The notes: a model not told the origin generated them from the sequence alone. A stretch of 64,000 nt of DNA from Stenotrophomonas sp. 169 (GCF_014621775.1 NZ_CP061204.1:3864501-3928500); one strand, 5' to 3'. Counted from the first letter of the stretch, positions 16,684 through 28,970 are shown. Made by a program: numbers and translations.

Positions 16684-17289
16684 CTAGCCTGCGGCTTTTA
16701 CGAACAGGTCGCGGTGGAAGAAATACACTTCCTGCGCCAGGAATCGCCAGCTGGTGTGGAAGCTGCGGAAGCGCGTGCTCGGTGTGGACGAGGCCAGTGC
16801 GTCGATGCCCATCGCGCGGCTGAGACGCAGCGCGCGCGCCATGTGCAACGGGTCGCTGACGATGATCACGCGGTGCAGCCCGCGCTGGTCCATCAGCCGC
16901 TTGGCTTCCACCAGGTTCTGCACGGTGTTGCGCGATGCGGTTTCAATCAGGATCGCCCTGTCCGGTATGCCCTGCTTCAAGGCATAACGCCGCGCCACCT
17001 GCGATTCGGAGAAACGCGCACCGCTGCCGCCATAGCCGCCGGTGAAGATCAGCAGCGGCGCGTAGCCCGCGTCGTACAGATCCAGCCCGTGACGGATGCG
17101 TTCCTGGAACACAGGCGACGGCTTGGCATCGTAAGCGGCTGCGCCCAGCACGATGATCGCGTCAGCATGCGCGGCCTGGTCGCGTTCGCCGATCCACACG
17201 ATCCACGCGGTCACGGCGAACAGCCAGACCATCAGCAGCACGAACACCCGCCATAGCCAACCGAATACGCCAGTCCGCTGCCCGCTCAT
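16684..17289 (-). CDS. YdcF/SanA family (DUF218) membrane-anchored protein
   Basis: A 201-residue protein with one N-terminal transmembrane helix (WLWRVFVLLMVWLFAVTAWIVWI) followed by a periplasmic DUF218 domain: DAIIVLGAAAY, the LLIFTGGYGG loop, ETASRNTVQNL and VIIVSDPLHMARA. Family members (SanA, ElyC, YdcF) act in envelope integrity or bind nucleotide-like ligands; the exact job here is unknown. The ATG at 17289 overlaps the stop of the upstream dehydratase gene (ATGA), so the two are translationally coupled. A much longer frame that continues upstream is only a shadow of that gene. Confidence 0.85.
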   Translation of the reverse strand: MSGQRTGVFGWLWRVFVLLMVWLFAVTAWIVWIGERDQAAHADAIIVLGAAAYDAKPSPVFQERIRHGLDLYDAGYAPLLIFTGGYGGSGARFSESQVARRYALKQGIPDRAILIETASRNTVQNLVEAKRLMDQRGLHRVIIVSDPLHMARALRLSRAMGIDALASSTPSTRFRSFHTSWRFLAQEVYFFHRDLFVKAAG

Positions 17290-18245
17290 GCCGTTCCCCA
17301 CGGCAACGCATCGATATCCACATTGCCACCGGACAGCACCAGCCCCACGCGCAGGCCGGCGAAGCGCTGCGGCTGGGCCAATATGGCGGCGAGCGCGATC
17401 GCCGAGGACGGCTCCACCACTTGCTTGAGGACCTGCCACAGCAATCGCATGGCCTGCACAGTGGCCGCGTCGTCCACCACGATCACGTCGGCCTTGGCCG
17501 CGCGCAGCACCTCGAAATTCGGCGCCCCCAGCGTGCCTCGCAGGCCGTCGCAGATCGTATTCGGCACGAATTCGATACGCCGCTCGCCCGCCTGCAACGA
17601 GCGCGCAGTGTCTGCAGCGCCGGCTGGCTCGGCAAGCACCAGGCGGGTCTGCGGCGCGGCATGCTGCAGGGCCAACGCGGTGCCTGCGGCCAAGCCGCCG
17701 CCGCCCACCGGCACCACCAGTACGTCGAACGGACCCTCGGCGTGCAGCAGTTCCAGCGCGGCCGTGCCCTGGCCCGCGATCACTCGCGCATCGGCATACG
17801 GATGGACCAAGGTGGCGCCGGTATCCGCCTGCACCTGCGCGCACAGCTGTTCGCGGGCGGCAATGCTGGCGGCGCAACGCCACAGGGTGGCGCCATGGCG
17901 TTCGATGTTGGCCAGCTTGGCCGCCACCGCGCCCTCGGGCACCACGACGTGGCAGGCGATGCCCCGGGTCAGCGCCGCCAGCGCCAGTGCGGCCCCATGG
18001 TTGCCTGAAGAATGGGTCACCACGCCCGCGGCGGCCTGTTCGGCCGACAACGCCCACACCGCATTGCAGGCACCGCGGAACTTGAAGGCGCCGCTGCGCT
18101 GCAGGTGCTCCGCCTTGAACGCCAACCGGGCACCCGCCAGCTCATCCAGCGTGCGCGAGCGCAGCACCGGCGTCACCGTGGCATGCGGGGCGATCCGTGC
18201 AGCGGCGACCAACACATCGATGGCAGGGGGCGGGGCCTCGTTCAT
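17286..18245 (-). CDS. Threonine/serine dehydratase family PLP enzyme
   Basis: A 319-residue fold-type II PLP enzyme. The PLP lysine is in SGAFKFRGA (about residues 50-58), the substrate loop THSSGNHG follows, and the phosphate-binding glycine loop is VPVGGGGLAAG. The single-domain length without a C-terminal ACT regulatory domain fits catabolic threonine/serine dehydratases, serine racemase or 3-hydroxyaspartate ammonia-lyase; sequence alone does not choose among them. The ATG at 18245 is used; a TTG two codons upstream is possible. It is first gene of a two-gene operon with the ydcF-like gene. Confidence 0.85.
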   Translation of the reverse strand: MNEAPPPAIDVLVAAARIAPHATVTPVLRSRTLDELAGARLAFKAEHLQRSGAFKFRGACNAVWALSAEQAAAGVVTHSSGNHGAALALAALTRGIACHVVVPEGAVAAKLANIERHGATLWRCAASIAAREQLCAQVQADTGATLVHPYADARVIAGQGTAALELLHAEGPFDVLVVPVGGGGLAAGTALALQHAAPQTRLVLAEPAGAADTARSLQAGERRIEFVPNTICDGLRGTLGAPNFEVLRAAKADVIVVDDAATVQAMRLLWQVLKQVVEPSSAIALAAILAQPQRFAGLRVGLVLSGGNVDIDALPWGTA

Positions 18246-18402
18246 GTGCAAAGATTAACGTATGCCCGCCATCGGTCGCGGCCTATCTCGTCGTGCCAGG
18301 ATGTCCGCTTCGCCTAACCATTCATGCTTCGTTGCACGAATTAAGGGGCGATTCAACGCATTAGGCAGAAGCTGGAGTCCATAACCCATGGGGGGTCTTG
18401 TC

Positions 18403-18939
18403 ATGAAGATGCGTCTGATCGTTGCCGGAGGGCTGCTGCTGGCCCTGTCCGGCTGCGCCACTTACGATTACGTGGGCGGCAGCGGAGGCGGCGGCAGTGG
18501 CTATTACCACGGCGCCCCGTCGACCGAATACCGCTATCCGGCCGGCTACCCCTACGGTTCGCCCTATGGCTACGGCGGCGGCTATTACGGCGGTGGCGGT
18601 GGCTATTACGGCGGGGGTTACGGTGGCGGCTACGGCTATCCGGTCTATCGTCCCTACCCCAACTACCGTCCGCCGCATCACGGCCACCGACCGCCCAACA
18701 CCCGGCCGCCGAACAACAATGGTCCGCGCCCGCCCCGCCCGCCGGGCAACAACGGTGGCTCGCCGTGGCGCAACCTGGATTCGACCACCCGTCCGCGTCC
18801 GCAGCAGGGCATGAACCGCCCGTCGCCGCAGCAGCAGGTCCGCCCGGCCGCGCCGCCGCGTCCCGCCTCTGCCCCGCGTCCGAGCGGTTCGCCGTGGCGA
18901 AATTTGAACCGTTCCACAGAACGACAGGCCGAGCCGTGA
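18403..18939 (+). CDS. Gly/Tyr-rich and Pro/Arg-rich lipoprotein
   Basis: A 178-residue lipoprotein. Its signal peptide MKMRLIVAGGLLLALSGC ends in the lipobox LSGC (Cys18). The mature part is a Gly/Tyr-rich stretch (repeats of YGGGYYGGGGG) followed by a Pro/Arg/Asn-rich tail with two copies of GSPWRNL. It is probably disordered and attached to the outer membrane. The ATG at 18403 is chosen over 18388 because GGGGGG is correctly spaced before it and the lipobox then sits at the usual distance. Function unknown. Confidence 0.7.
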   Translation: MKMRLIVAGGLLLALSGCATYDYVGGSGGGGSGYYHGAPSTEYRYPAGYPYGSPYGYGGGYYGGGGGYYGGGYGGGYGYPVYRPYPNYRPPHHGHRPPNTRPPNNNGPRPPRPPGNNGGSPWRNLDSTTRPRPQQGMNRPSPQQQVRPAAPPRPASAPRPSGSPWRNLNRSTERQAEP

Positions 18940-18945
18940 TCGGGT

Positions 18946-18973
18946 CTTGAACCTTCCGTCGGGAAGGTTCAAG
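18946..18973. terminator. Perfect 12-bp hairpin after the lipoprotein gene
   Basis: CTTGAACCTTCC and GGAAGGTTCAAG pair perfectly around a GTCG loop, starting 6 bp after the stop codon. There is no T tract, so it may act as an RNA-stabilising hairpin or a weak terminator. Confidence 0.55.
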
Positions 18974-19104
18974 CTAGACCGTCAATGACCCGCCGCGTCC
19001 AAAAGTGACAAAGCAGACGCAGCTGGTCATGCAAGCTATGTCGATATCCGATGGGAAACTCTGGATCCCCCCTGTTCCGGCCCTGTCGGATGTCGGCACC
19101 TACT

Positions 19105-19142
19105 AAACAACAAGGCCCCGCTCGCGCGGGGCCTTGTTGTTT
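19105..19142 (+). terminator. 17-bp-stem rho-independent terminator
   Basis: AAACAACAAGGCCCCGC pairs perfectly with GCGGGGCCTTGTTGTTT around TCGC. The arm ends in TTGTTGTTT, giving a T-rich tail on the plus strand, and the A-rich arm gives the same on the minus strand. Confidence 0.8.
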
Positions 19143-19327
19143 AAGCCAACAGCAAAAAACTGGGCCGGACAGTCCCCCGACTGCCGGCCCGTCGCTTCCC
19201 CCTCGTGCATCTGGACCGGCCCCTGTTCCAATTCCGGTCCATAGCGCCTGAGGCGCCGATCACGCTGGGTGCTATTGGGTTATCTGCAGGTAGCGTGCCA
19301 ACTTTAGGGTTGATTTGAAAAAGCGAC

Positions 19328-19357
19328 CTGACCGCCTCGTCCGATTGGCGTTAAAAT
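19328..19357 (+). promoter_or_regulatory. Candidate sigma-70 promoter of mnmG
   Basis: CTGACC at 19328-19333 and TAAAAT at 19352-19357 with an 18-bp spacer, 38 bp before the mnmG ATG. It is the best -35/-10 pair in this spacer. Confidence 0.4.
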
Positions 19358-19394
19358 CGCCACCTGCCGCTTCCGGCCCCGCATTGCATGAGCC

Positions 19395-21284
<1,890 letters not shown>

Positions 21285-21296
21285 TACACCGAACAC

Positions 21297-21365
21297 GGTG
21301 GCGCCGAGCCCTGCTTGGCGGCTGCCTGCCCGCCGCTGCGTTCGCCGAGCTTGGCTCGGCGCTAC
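21297..21365. repeat. Two SMAG-type palindromes (GCCGAGC variant) between mnmG and the gamma-CA gene
   Basis: The right copy (21340-21365), read on the minus strand, is GTAGCGCCGAGCCAAGCTCG plus GCGAAC. The left copy (about 21297-21322) reads GTGGCGCCGAGCCCTGCTTG and is degenerate at GTAG. The right copy ends 13 bases before the TTG start of the next gene. Confidence 0.72.
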
Positions 21366-21378
21366 ATTGGAGAATCCC

Positions 21379-21915
21379 TTGACCCCACTACGTCCCTTCC
21401 GCGACAAAATGCCGGTACTCGGCGCGCGCGCCTATGTGGATCCCGCCTGCACGATCATTGGTGATGTCGAGCTGGCCGAGGATGTGTCGGTATGGCCGGG
21501 CACGGTGATCCGCGGTGACGTCAACTTCGTCCGCATCGGTGCCCGCACCAATGTGCAGGACGGCACCATCATCCATGTCAGCCACCACAGCCCCTTCAAC
21601 AAGGCCGGGTATCCGACGCTGATCGGCGAGGGCGTGACCGTGGGTCATGGCTGCATCCTCCATGCGTGCACCATCGGCGACTACAGCCTGATCGGAATGG
21701 GCGCGTGCATCCTGGATGGGGCGCGCGTGGAGAAGCACGGCTTCGTCGGCGCCGGTGCGGTAGTGGGACCGGGCAAGGTGGTGGGCGAAGGCGAGTTGTG
21801 GCTGGGCAACCCGGCACGGCCCTCGCGGTTGTTGAAAGACAGTGAGATCGAAGCGCTGCATTACTCGGCTGATCATTACGTGCGGTTGAAGGATGAGTAC
21901 CTGGGCGCGTCGTGA
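21379..21915 (+). CDS. Gamma-carbonic anhydrase family protein (YrdA-like hexapeptide repeat)
   Basis: A 178-residue left-handed beta-helix protein. Hexapeptide turns run from DPACTIIGDVELAEDVSVWPG to the final GNPARPSRLLKD. Zinc-ligand histidines typical of the gamma-CA/YrdA family are in IIHVSHH and VTVGHGCILHAC. Members are trimeric; some hydrate CO2, many have no proven activity. A TTG start at 21379 is chosen because GGAGA sits about 7 bases upstream and the family begins at this point; an upstream in-frame start at 21298 would read through a GTAG palindrome. The alpha-helix at the C-terminus is present. Confidence 0.87.
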   Translation: MTPLRPFRDKMPVLGARAYVDPACTIIGDVELAEDVSVWPGTVIRGDVNFVRIGARTNVQDGTIIHVSHHSPFNKAGYPTLIGEGVTVGHGCILHACTIGDYSLIGMGACILDGARVEKHGFVGAGAVVGPGKVVGEGELWLGNPARPSRLLKDSEIEALHYSADHYVRLKDEYLGAS

Positions 21916-21949
21916 TGCCGTGAGTGGTGCCGATGGTTAGAGCCGCCTG

Positions 21950-22016
21950 GTAGAGCCGACTTCAGTCGGCTGGCCTCTCGCGCGTTGGTGGGGCAGCCGA
22001 CTGAAGTCGGCTCTAC
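21950..22016. repeat. Facing pair of SMAG-type GTAG palindromes
   Basis: The plus copy GTAGAGCCGACTTCAG starts at 21950 and the minus copy runs 22016-21995. Partial outer copies (TTAGAGCCGCC at 21938 and GGCTCTACC at 22022) flank the pair, as if two rounds of insertion had occurred. Confidence 0.85.
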
Positions 22017-22151
22017 CTGGCGGCTCTACCATTGGCGGGGCGCGGGTCTGCTAAAGTCGAGCCCCGACCAGGATGACGTCGAGATTTCCATGCCCGTGGC
22101 GCCCTGCCGGAGAGCAACCCGGCGCCTTCCCTCATTACGCGTGGCCTGTCG

Positions 22152-22844
22152 ATGACCGCCGCGACGATGCTGGATACCTACCGCGAGGTGGTCACGCCGG
22201 AAGGCGTGCCGCTGCAGCTGCGTGCGGCCGGTCCCCTGCCGCGTGCGGTGGCATGGCTGGTTGACCTGGCCATCCGTGGTGCCGCGCTGGTGCTGCTCTC
22301 TTTCCCGTTGATGCTGCTTGATGAGCTCGGCCGTGGCATCTATCTGGCACTGATGTTCCTGCTCAACTGGGCCTATGCCATCGTGCTCGAGGCGGTGTGG
22401 GGGCAGACGCTGGGCAAGCGGGCGATGGGGCTGCGGGTGATTGCGCGCGATGGGGCACCGGTCGGGTGGAGCGGTGCGGTCACCCGCAACCTGCTGCGCA
22501 CCGTGGACATGCTGCCGTTCGGTTACGCCGTCGGGCTGGTGAGCAGCCTGTTCGATGCGCACGGCCGGCGGTTGGGTGATCTGGTCGCCGGCACGCTGGT
22601 GGTGCATGGCGATGCATCCCCCCGCCACGCACCCGCCACCATCGACAGCGCCTTGCCGCCGCCGGTGCCGCTGCAGCCGCAGGAGCAGTCCGCCGTGATC
22701 GCCTTTGCCGAGCGGGCGCCCCTGCTCTCACCCGCACGCCAGCAGGAGCTGGCCGGCATCGTCACCCCGTTGACCGAAACCGGCGGCCAGGTCGGTGTGC
22801 TGCGCCTGTATGCGATGGCCAACTGGTTGCTGGGCCGCCGATGA
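22152..22844 (+). CDS. RDD family membrane protein
   Basis: A 230-residue protein with an RDD domain (about residues 30-150): LPRAVAWLVDLAIR opens the first membrane helix (the Arg-Asp pattern of the family), a second helix follows (YLALMFLLNWAYAIVLEAVWG), then GQTLGKRAMGLRV, the usual RDD loop, and a third helix near MLPFGYAVGLVSS. The C-terminal ~75 residues are cytoplasmic and Pro-rich. RDD proteins are small inner-membrane proteins of ill-defined transport or assembly role. It is first gene of a six-gene operon in which the cistrons overlap; its stop overlaps the next ATG (ATGA at 22841). Confidence 0.85.
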   Translation: MTAATMLDTYREVVTPEGVPLQLRAAGPLPRAVAWLVDLAIRGAALVLLSFPLMLLDELGRGIYLALMFLLNWAYAIVLEAVWGQTLGKRAMGLRVIARDGAPVGWSGAVTRNLLRTVDMLPFGYAVGLVSSLFDAHGRRLGDLVAGTLVVHGDASPRHAPATIDSALPPPVPLQPQEQSAVIAFAERAPLLSPARQQELAGIVTPLTETGGQVGVLRLYAMANWLLGRR

Positions 22845-23842
22845 AACAGGAACAATTCGTCGCCCGCCACCAAGGGGAATGGGAAGCACTGGAGGCCTGG
22901 CTGCAGCAGCGTGCCCATCTGCGTGCCCGCACACGTGCACGCGTGGCTGCCGATCCCACCCTGCCCGCGGATGCGGAGTTCCCGCAACGCTACCGAAGGC
23001 TTTGCCAGCAGTTGGCGCTGGCCCGCCAGCGCGGGTACAGCCCGCAGCTGGTGGAGCGCCTGCAGCAGTTGATGCAGCGCGGCCACACGCTGTTGTATCG
23101 CACCCCGGCCTTCCGCTGGCGCAGCGTGCTGGAGTTCCTGTTAGCTGATTTTCCCCACCTGGTGCGCAGCCAGGCGACGGTGATGTGGGTGGCGCTGGCC
23201 TTGTTCACCGTGCCGCTGATCGCCAGCTTCGTGCTGGTGCAGCTGCACCCGGATCTGATCCACCTGCTGATGGACAGCGCGCGCGTTGCACAGATGGAGC
23301 GCATGTACGATCCGTCGTCACCGAACCTGGGCCGCGACAGCGGCACCGACTGGATGATGTTCGGCTACTACATCATGAACAACATCAGCATCGGCCTGCG
23401 CACGTTTGCCAGCGGCCTGCTGGCCGGCGTGGGCACGGTGATCGTGCTGTTGTTCAACGGCATCACCATCGGCGCGGTCGCCGGCCACCTGCAGCATGTC
23501 GGCCACGGTGATCCGTTCTGGCGTTTCGTGGTCGGCCACGGTGCCTTCGAACTCACCGCGATCGTGATCGCCGGCGGGGCGGGCCTGCAACTGGGCATGC
23601 GCCTGGTGGCGCCGGGGCGCAAGCGCCGCATCGATGCGCTGGTGGAGGGCGGCCGCATCGGCGCGCGACTATGCCTGGGCATCGCCGCGATGCTGCTGGT
23701 GGCGGCGTTCATCGAAGCATTCTGGTCCTCCATCGCCGCGGTGCCCGCATGGGGCAAGTACAGCGTGGCGGCAGTGCTGTGGTCGCTGGTGGGGCTGTGG
23801 CTGTGGCGCGGCGGCCGGGGCGAGGCGCAGCATGCGGATTGA
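22841..23842 (+). CDS. Stage II sporulation protein M-like (DUF95) membrane protein
   Basis: A 333-residue inner-membrane protein. A cytoplasmic N-terminal helical part (about 1-100) is followed by 5-6 membrane segments with the DUF95/SpoIIM features FGYYIMNNISIGLRTFASGLLAGVG and FVVGHGAFELTAIVIAGGAGLQLG. In Bacillus, SpoIIM works with SpoIID/P at the engulfment septum, but this family is widespread in bacteria that do not sporulate, where it travels with RDD, MoxR and DUF58 genes as here. The start at 22841 overlaps the RDD stop. The stop overlaps the next ORF by 11 bp. Confidence 0.88.
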   Translation: MKQEQFVARHQGEWEALEAWLQQRAHLRARTRARVAADPTLPADAEFPQRYRRLCQQLALARQRGYSPQLVERLQQLMQRGHTLLYRTPAFRWRSVLEFLLADFPHLVRSQATVMWVALALFTVPLIASFVLVQLHPDLIHLLMDSARVAQMERMYDPSSPNLGRDSGTDWMMFGYYIMNNISIGLRTFASGLLAGVGTVIVLLFNGITIGAVAGHLQHVGHGDPFWRFVVGHGAFELTAIVIAGGAGLQLGMRLVAPGRKRRIDALVEGGRIGARLCLGIAAMLLVAAFIEAFWSSIAAVPAWGKYSVAAVLWSLVGLWLWRGGRGEAQHAD

Positions 23843-25469
23843 TCAGCTCAACGTGGTGCTGCGTGCCCGCAGCAGCTGGGAAGCAATGGAACTGGGCACT
23901 GCACTGGCGCGCCGGCAGTGGCGGGCGGCGTGGGGCGCGTGGCTGCTGGCCAGTGCACCGGTGTTCCTGTTGGCCAATGCGCTGGCGTGGTGGCTGGGTG
24001 CCGGATTCGGTTGGGCGTGGCTGCTGCTGTGGTGGTGCAAGCCGGCGTTTGAACGGGTGGTCCTGTACGTCCTGTCGCGTGGCGTGTTCGGTGAACCGGT
24101 CACCGCGTGGCAGGCGCTGCGTGCGCAGCCGGGCTGGCAGGTCGCCGGCTTCTGGGGTTACCTGGGGTGGCGGCGCTTCAGCGCGGTGCGCAATGTGTGC
24201 CTGCCGGTGAACCTGCTGGAAGGCACGGACGCCGCGCACCGCGGTCAGCGCCGCCGCGCGGTACTGTCTGCCGCCGCCGGTCCATCGATGCTGCTCACGG
24301 TGCTGTGCATGGGCTTCGAGGCCGTGCTGGTGATCGGCGCGTTGACGGCCGTTTTCATGTTCGTACCGGTGGAACTGCTGTCCGATTCGTGGCGCGCAGC
24401 GTGGGAGCTGGTGCGTCAGGACACCCCCGCTTGGGCGAAGTTCGGTATGAACCTGCTGCTCTGGCTGGCGGCCAGTGTGATGGGGCCTTTCCACGTCGGT
24501 GCCGGGTTCGGACTCTATTTGAACCGACGCACGCAGATGGAGGCCTGGGACGTGGAGATCAGCTTCCGCCGCCTGCGCGAACGGCTGCAGCAGGCCATGC
24601 CGCTGTTGCTGCTGGTGGTCCTGTTCGCGCTGCCTGTTGCCACTGTGCCGGTGCATGCACAGCAAGCGCACGCACACGACGATGCAGGCGCGGCGGATGA
24701 GGAGCGGGCAGAAGAGGCTTCCGATGACGACGAGGAGGAGCCGCCGGCCATCGATCCCGCTGACACGCCGGCTGGCATCTTCGGTGACGTGCCCGTGGAC
24801 ACGGCGGGCTTCCGCCAAGCCGTGCAGCGCGCTTACGAAGATCCGCTGCAGCGCCCCACCCGCTCCATCAGCGAGTGGGAACCCCGCAAGAAGGACGACG
24901 ACGAAGAGGCCAAGCGCAAGGAGCGCGAACGACTGAAGCGCGAGGCCGACGAACAGTCGGCGAAGCAGATGTCCGGTGGTGCGGCGAAGATCGCGGCGAT
25001 GGTGGCCGAATGGGGCCTCTGGCTGCTGCTGGGCATCGTCGTCGTGGCGCTGCTGCTCACTGCGCGGCGCTGGTTGCCCTGGCTGAGCGGATCGGCGCGG
25101 CGCAAGGCCCCGGCCGCGCCTGCGGTGAGCGAAGATTCGATCGTGCTGCCCGAGGTGGTGCCGCCGGATGTGGCCACGCGTGCACGTGCGCTGTGGGCGC
25201 GCGGCATGCCACGTCAGGCACTGGCCCTGCTGTATCGCGCCAGCGTCGGCACGGTGGTGGAGCGGACTGGCGTGGCCTTGCCACCCGGCGCAACCGAAGC
25301 CCAGGTGCTGCGTGCATCGCGGCGCATGCCGGACGCGCGTGACCGCGACCTGTTCGCGGCGATCGTGCGCATGTGGCAGTACGCCGCGTATGGCAACCGG
25401 CTGCCCGACCACGCCGATTTCGAAACGCTGGCCGACGCACTGCAGGCGCAGTACCGGTGGCCGGCATGA
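23832..25469 (+). CDS. DUF4129 domain membrane protein
   Basis: A 545-residue protein. Several membrane segments lie in the first 270 residues (about 36-66, 150-178, 205-228, 255-272). A long soluble stretch follows that is very acidic at 283-304 and then Lys/Glu-rich and likely coiled (352-378). One membrane helix is at about 393-412, and the C-terminal DUF4129 region (about 450-535) carries RARALWARGMPRQALALLYRA and later YAAYGNRLPDHADFETL. DUF4129 occurs in transglutaminase-like and MoxR-linked membrane proteins. The start at 23832 lies inside the end of the DUF95 gene; the stop overlaps the next ATG. Confidence 0.82.
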   Translation: MRIDQLNVVLRARSSWEAMELGTALARRQWRAAWGAWLLASAPVFLLANALAWWLGAGFGWAWLLLWWCKPAFERVVLYVLSRGVFGEPVTAWQALRAQPGWQVAGFWGYLGWRRFSAVRNVCLPVNLLEGTDAAHRGQRRRAVLSAAAGPSMLLTVLCMGFEAVLVIGALTAVFMFVPVELLSDSWRAAWELVRQDTPAWAKFGMNLLLWLAASVMGPFHVGAGFGLYLNRRTQMEAWDVEISFRRLRERLQQAMPLLLLVVLFALPVATVPVHAQQAHAHDDAGAADEERAEEASDDDEEEPPAIDPADTPAGIFGDVPVDTAGFRQAVQRAYEDPLQRPTRSISEWEPRKKDDDEEAKRKERERLKREADEQSAKQMSGGAAKIAAMVAEWGLWLLLGIVVVALLLTARRWLPWLSGSARRKAPAAPAVSEDSIVLPEVVPPDVATRARALWARGMPRQALALLYRASVGTVVERTGVALPPGATEAQVLRASRRMPDARDRDLFAAIVRMWQYAAYGNRLPDHADFETLADALQAQYRWPA

Positions 25470-26658
25470 AGGCGCGGGTGGTGTGGTCGTTTGTGATCGG
25501 GCTGATCGTGCTGCTGGCGGTGCCGCTGGTGGTGCTGTTCCTGCGCACGCACGAAAAAGTGACGCGCACCGAGGTGATGCCGCCGCAAGGCGAGGCCAGC
25601 TACAACCCGTTGTACGTGCTCGGCCAAGCGCTGCGCGCCGACGGCCTGCAGGCAGAGTCGCGGGCCCGGCTGGACCTGGCGGCGATGACGCTCGCGCCGG
25701 GCGATACAGTGGTGCTGCTGCAGGACAGCGGTGAACTGGCGCCCTCGCAGGTGGATACGCTGCTGGCGTGGGTGAAGCGGGGCGGCCACCTGCTGGTGCG
25801 CACGCCCCCCACCGGCGAAGACACCACGCGAAACGAGCCTTTGCTGTTGCAGCGCCTGGGCGTGGAAAGCCTTGGATTCGGCAGTGCCTGCCAGCGTTTC
25901 CATGTGGACGATGACACCGGCCACGTGGAGTTCTGCAAGGGTCGTCGCTTCGATCTGACCGAGGCGGCGTACGCACAGGTGCAGCGTGAGTGGGGCAGCG
26001 AAGACGGCTTCGTGTTCGCTCGCCTGCGCCATGGCCAAGGCAGGGTCGATGTGCTGGCGGACATGGACTTCATGCGTGGCGTACCTGAAACCACCTCGCT
26101 GCTCCCGGCTGCACTGCGGCCGAGCAAAGACCTGGAGCAGCCGCGCGATGGCCTGCACGACCGTGCGCACCGCGACCTGACCCGCCATCTGCTGGCGCCG
26201 AATTACGGCAAGGGCACCGTGTGGCTGGTGTATGCCAGCCGACCGCCCTCTCTATGGGCGCGCATCGTGCTGCAGGGTTGGCCGGTCTGGTTGCCGTTGC
26301 TGCTGGCGTTGCTGGGCTGGTTGTGGGCGCGCGCGCAGCGCTTCGGCAGCGTGCAGCCTTCGCCGGTGGCAGAGCGCCGCTCCTTGCTGGAACACGTGCG
26401 CGCCAGTGGTGAACTGCTGCTGCGCCAACGCCAGGGCCCGCGACTGCATGCGGCCGTACGGGACCTGTTCCTGCGTCGGCTGCAGGCCCGTGCACCGCTG
26501 GCGGCCACGCTTGAGGGTGCCGCACAGGAACAGGCCATCGCCGCCTTGCTGCAGTGGCCCGTCACCCGCGTACACACCGCGCTGGCACCGCCAGCCGCCA
26601 ATGACCAGACCGCGCTGAAAGCGCGGATCACCCTCCTGCTGCAGATGAGAAGCCTGCT

Positions 26659-26662
<4 letters not shown>
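25466..26662 (+). CDS. DUF4350 domain membrane protein
   Basis: A 398-residue protein. It has an N-terminal membrane helix (VVWSFVIGLIVLLAVPLVVLFL), then a DUF4350-type Rossmann-like domain, about residues 40-240 (NPLYVLGQALRADG; WVKRGGHLLVRTPP; VDVLADMDFM), a second membrane helix at about 270-290 (VWLPLLLALLGWLWARA) and a cytoplasmic C-terminal helical tail. DUF4350 proteins regularly accompany MoxR, DUF58 and DUF4129 genes. The ATG at 25466 overlaps the preceding stop and the stop at 26662 overlaps the MoxR start, so expression is coupled. Confidence 0.82.
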
Positions 26663-27665
<1,003 letters not shown>

Positions 27666-27669
<4 letters not shown>

Positions 27670-28964
27670 GGCCTGCCCTGCCCCTGCTCGGATGCCTGCT
27701 GGTGTGGGCCGGCGTAGGCGCTGCCGTGCTGGCCGGCTGGCTGCCGCGCTGGAGCTGGCAGGCCGTCTTGGCGATCGTGGTCGCGGTAGCGTTGGTGGAC
27801 CTGCTGCGTCTGCGCAGGCTGCCCTCGCCGAGCGTGCAGCGGCAGCTTCCCGAAGCACTGGCATTGAACGTGCGACGTGCAGTGCAACTGACCCTGCAGG
27901 CTGAGCGCACGCTGCGGCTGGACGTGTTCGATCTGCTGCCGGGCGCCTGGCAGAGCGAGGGCATGCCGCGGCGTCTGCGCCTGCGTCCCGGGTTTGCCGC
28001 CACGCTCGACTATCACGTGCAACCGCTGCAACGTGGCCACTTCCGCTTTGACGGCGTACAGGTGCGCCTGCACTCACCGTGGCGGCTGTGGCGGCAGCAG
28101 CGCGTCGTGCCGCCTGCGCTCGATGTACGCGTATTCCCGAACTTCGTGCCGCTCACACGCTTCGCCTTGTTCAGTGCCGAACAGGCCTCGCGGATGGTCG
28201 GTGCGCACCTGAAGCGGCGCCGCGGTGAAGGCACCGATTTCCACCAGATGCGCGAATACCGCATCGGCGACAGCCTGCGCCAGATCGACTGGAAGGCGAC
28301 GTCGCGTGCACGGCGATTGGTGTCGCGCGAGTATCAGGACGAAAAGAACCAGCAGATGCTGCTGGTGCTCGATTCTGGCCGAAGGATGATGGCCAGTGAT
28401 GGCGGCCTGTCGCACTTCGACCAGGTGTTGAACGCCGCCTTGGTGCTTGCCTATCTGGCCCTGCGGCAGGGCGACGGCGTGGGCCTGCATGCGATGGGCG
28501 GCGAGCAGCGCTGGGTGGCGCCGAAACGCGGCATGGGCACGATCGATGACCTGCTGCGCGCCAGCTACGACCTGCAACCGCAGCCAGTGGCGACGGACTA
28601 CCTGGCCACCGCGACACAGCTGTCGGTGCTGCAGCGCCGTCGCGCGCTGGTGATGCTGGTGACCAACGTGCGCGACGAAGATATCGAAGACCTGCTGGCC
28701 GCGGTGAAGCTGCTGCAGCGCCGGCACCTGGTGTGCGTGGCCAGCCTGCGCGAGCAGGTGCTGGACCACGCGTTGCAGGGTCCGGTGCAGACGGATGCCG
28801 ATGCCGCACAGGCCGGCGCGGCGGCCCTGTACCTGGAACAGCGCGCGCAGGCGCATGATGCGCTGCGCGGACACGGCGTGATGGTGCTGGATGTCACCGC
28901 CGACGCCCTGCCCGGCGCGCTGGTAGAGCGCTACCTGTCGGTCAAGCGCGACGGCTTGTTGTAG
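27666..28964 (+). CDS. DUF58 domain protein (MoxR partner)
   Basis: A 432-residue protein. Two N-terminal membrane helices (first ~50 residues) are followed by a beta-rich part with VFPNFVPL and then the DUF58 core KRRRGEGTDFHQMREYRIGDSLRQIDWKATSRARRLVSREYQDEK. After this comes a von Willebrand A-like fold whose MIDAS-like motif is VLDSGRRM. DUF58 proteins are the usual MoxR partners and are thought to sense or assemble envelope complexes. It is last gene of the six-gene operon. No obvious terminator follows; the convergent ygiC-like gene ends 7 bp on. Confidence 0.9.
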
Positions 28965-28970
28965 CCGGTT

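Larger units (their letters stand above)
18974..19394. other. Spacer before mnmG with an isolated strong terminator
   Basis: No ORF is supported. The strong hairpin at 19105-19142 lies 160 bp past the lipoprotein gene and well before mnmG, leaving room for a short non-coding transcript (about 18980-19142). The mnmG promoter candidate lies at 19328-19357. Confidence 0.4.

Noticed and set aside
17290..18057. In-frame N-terminal extension of the ydcF-like protein
   Set aside because: It overlaps the dehydratase gene completely in another frame and has shadow-type composition; the ATG at 17289 with ATGA overlap and membrane anchor is the better start.
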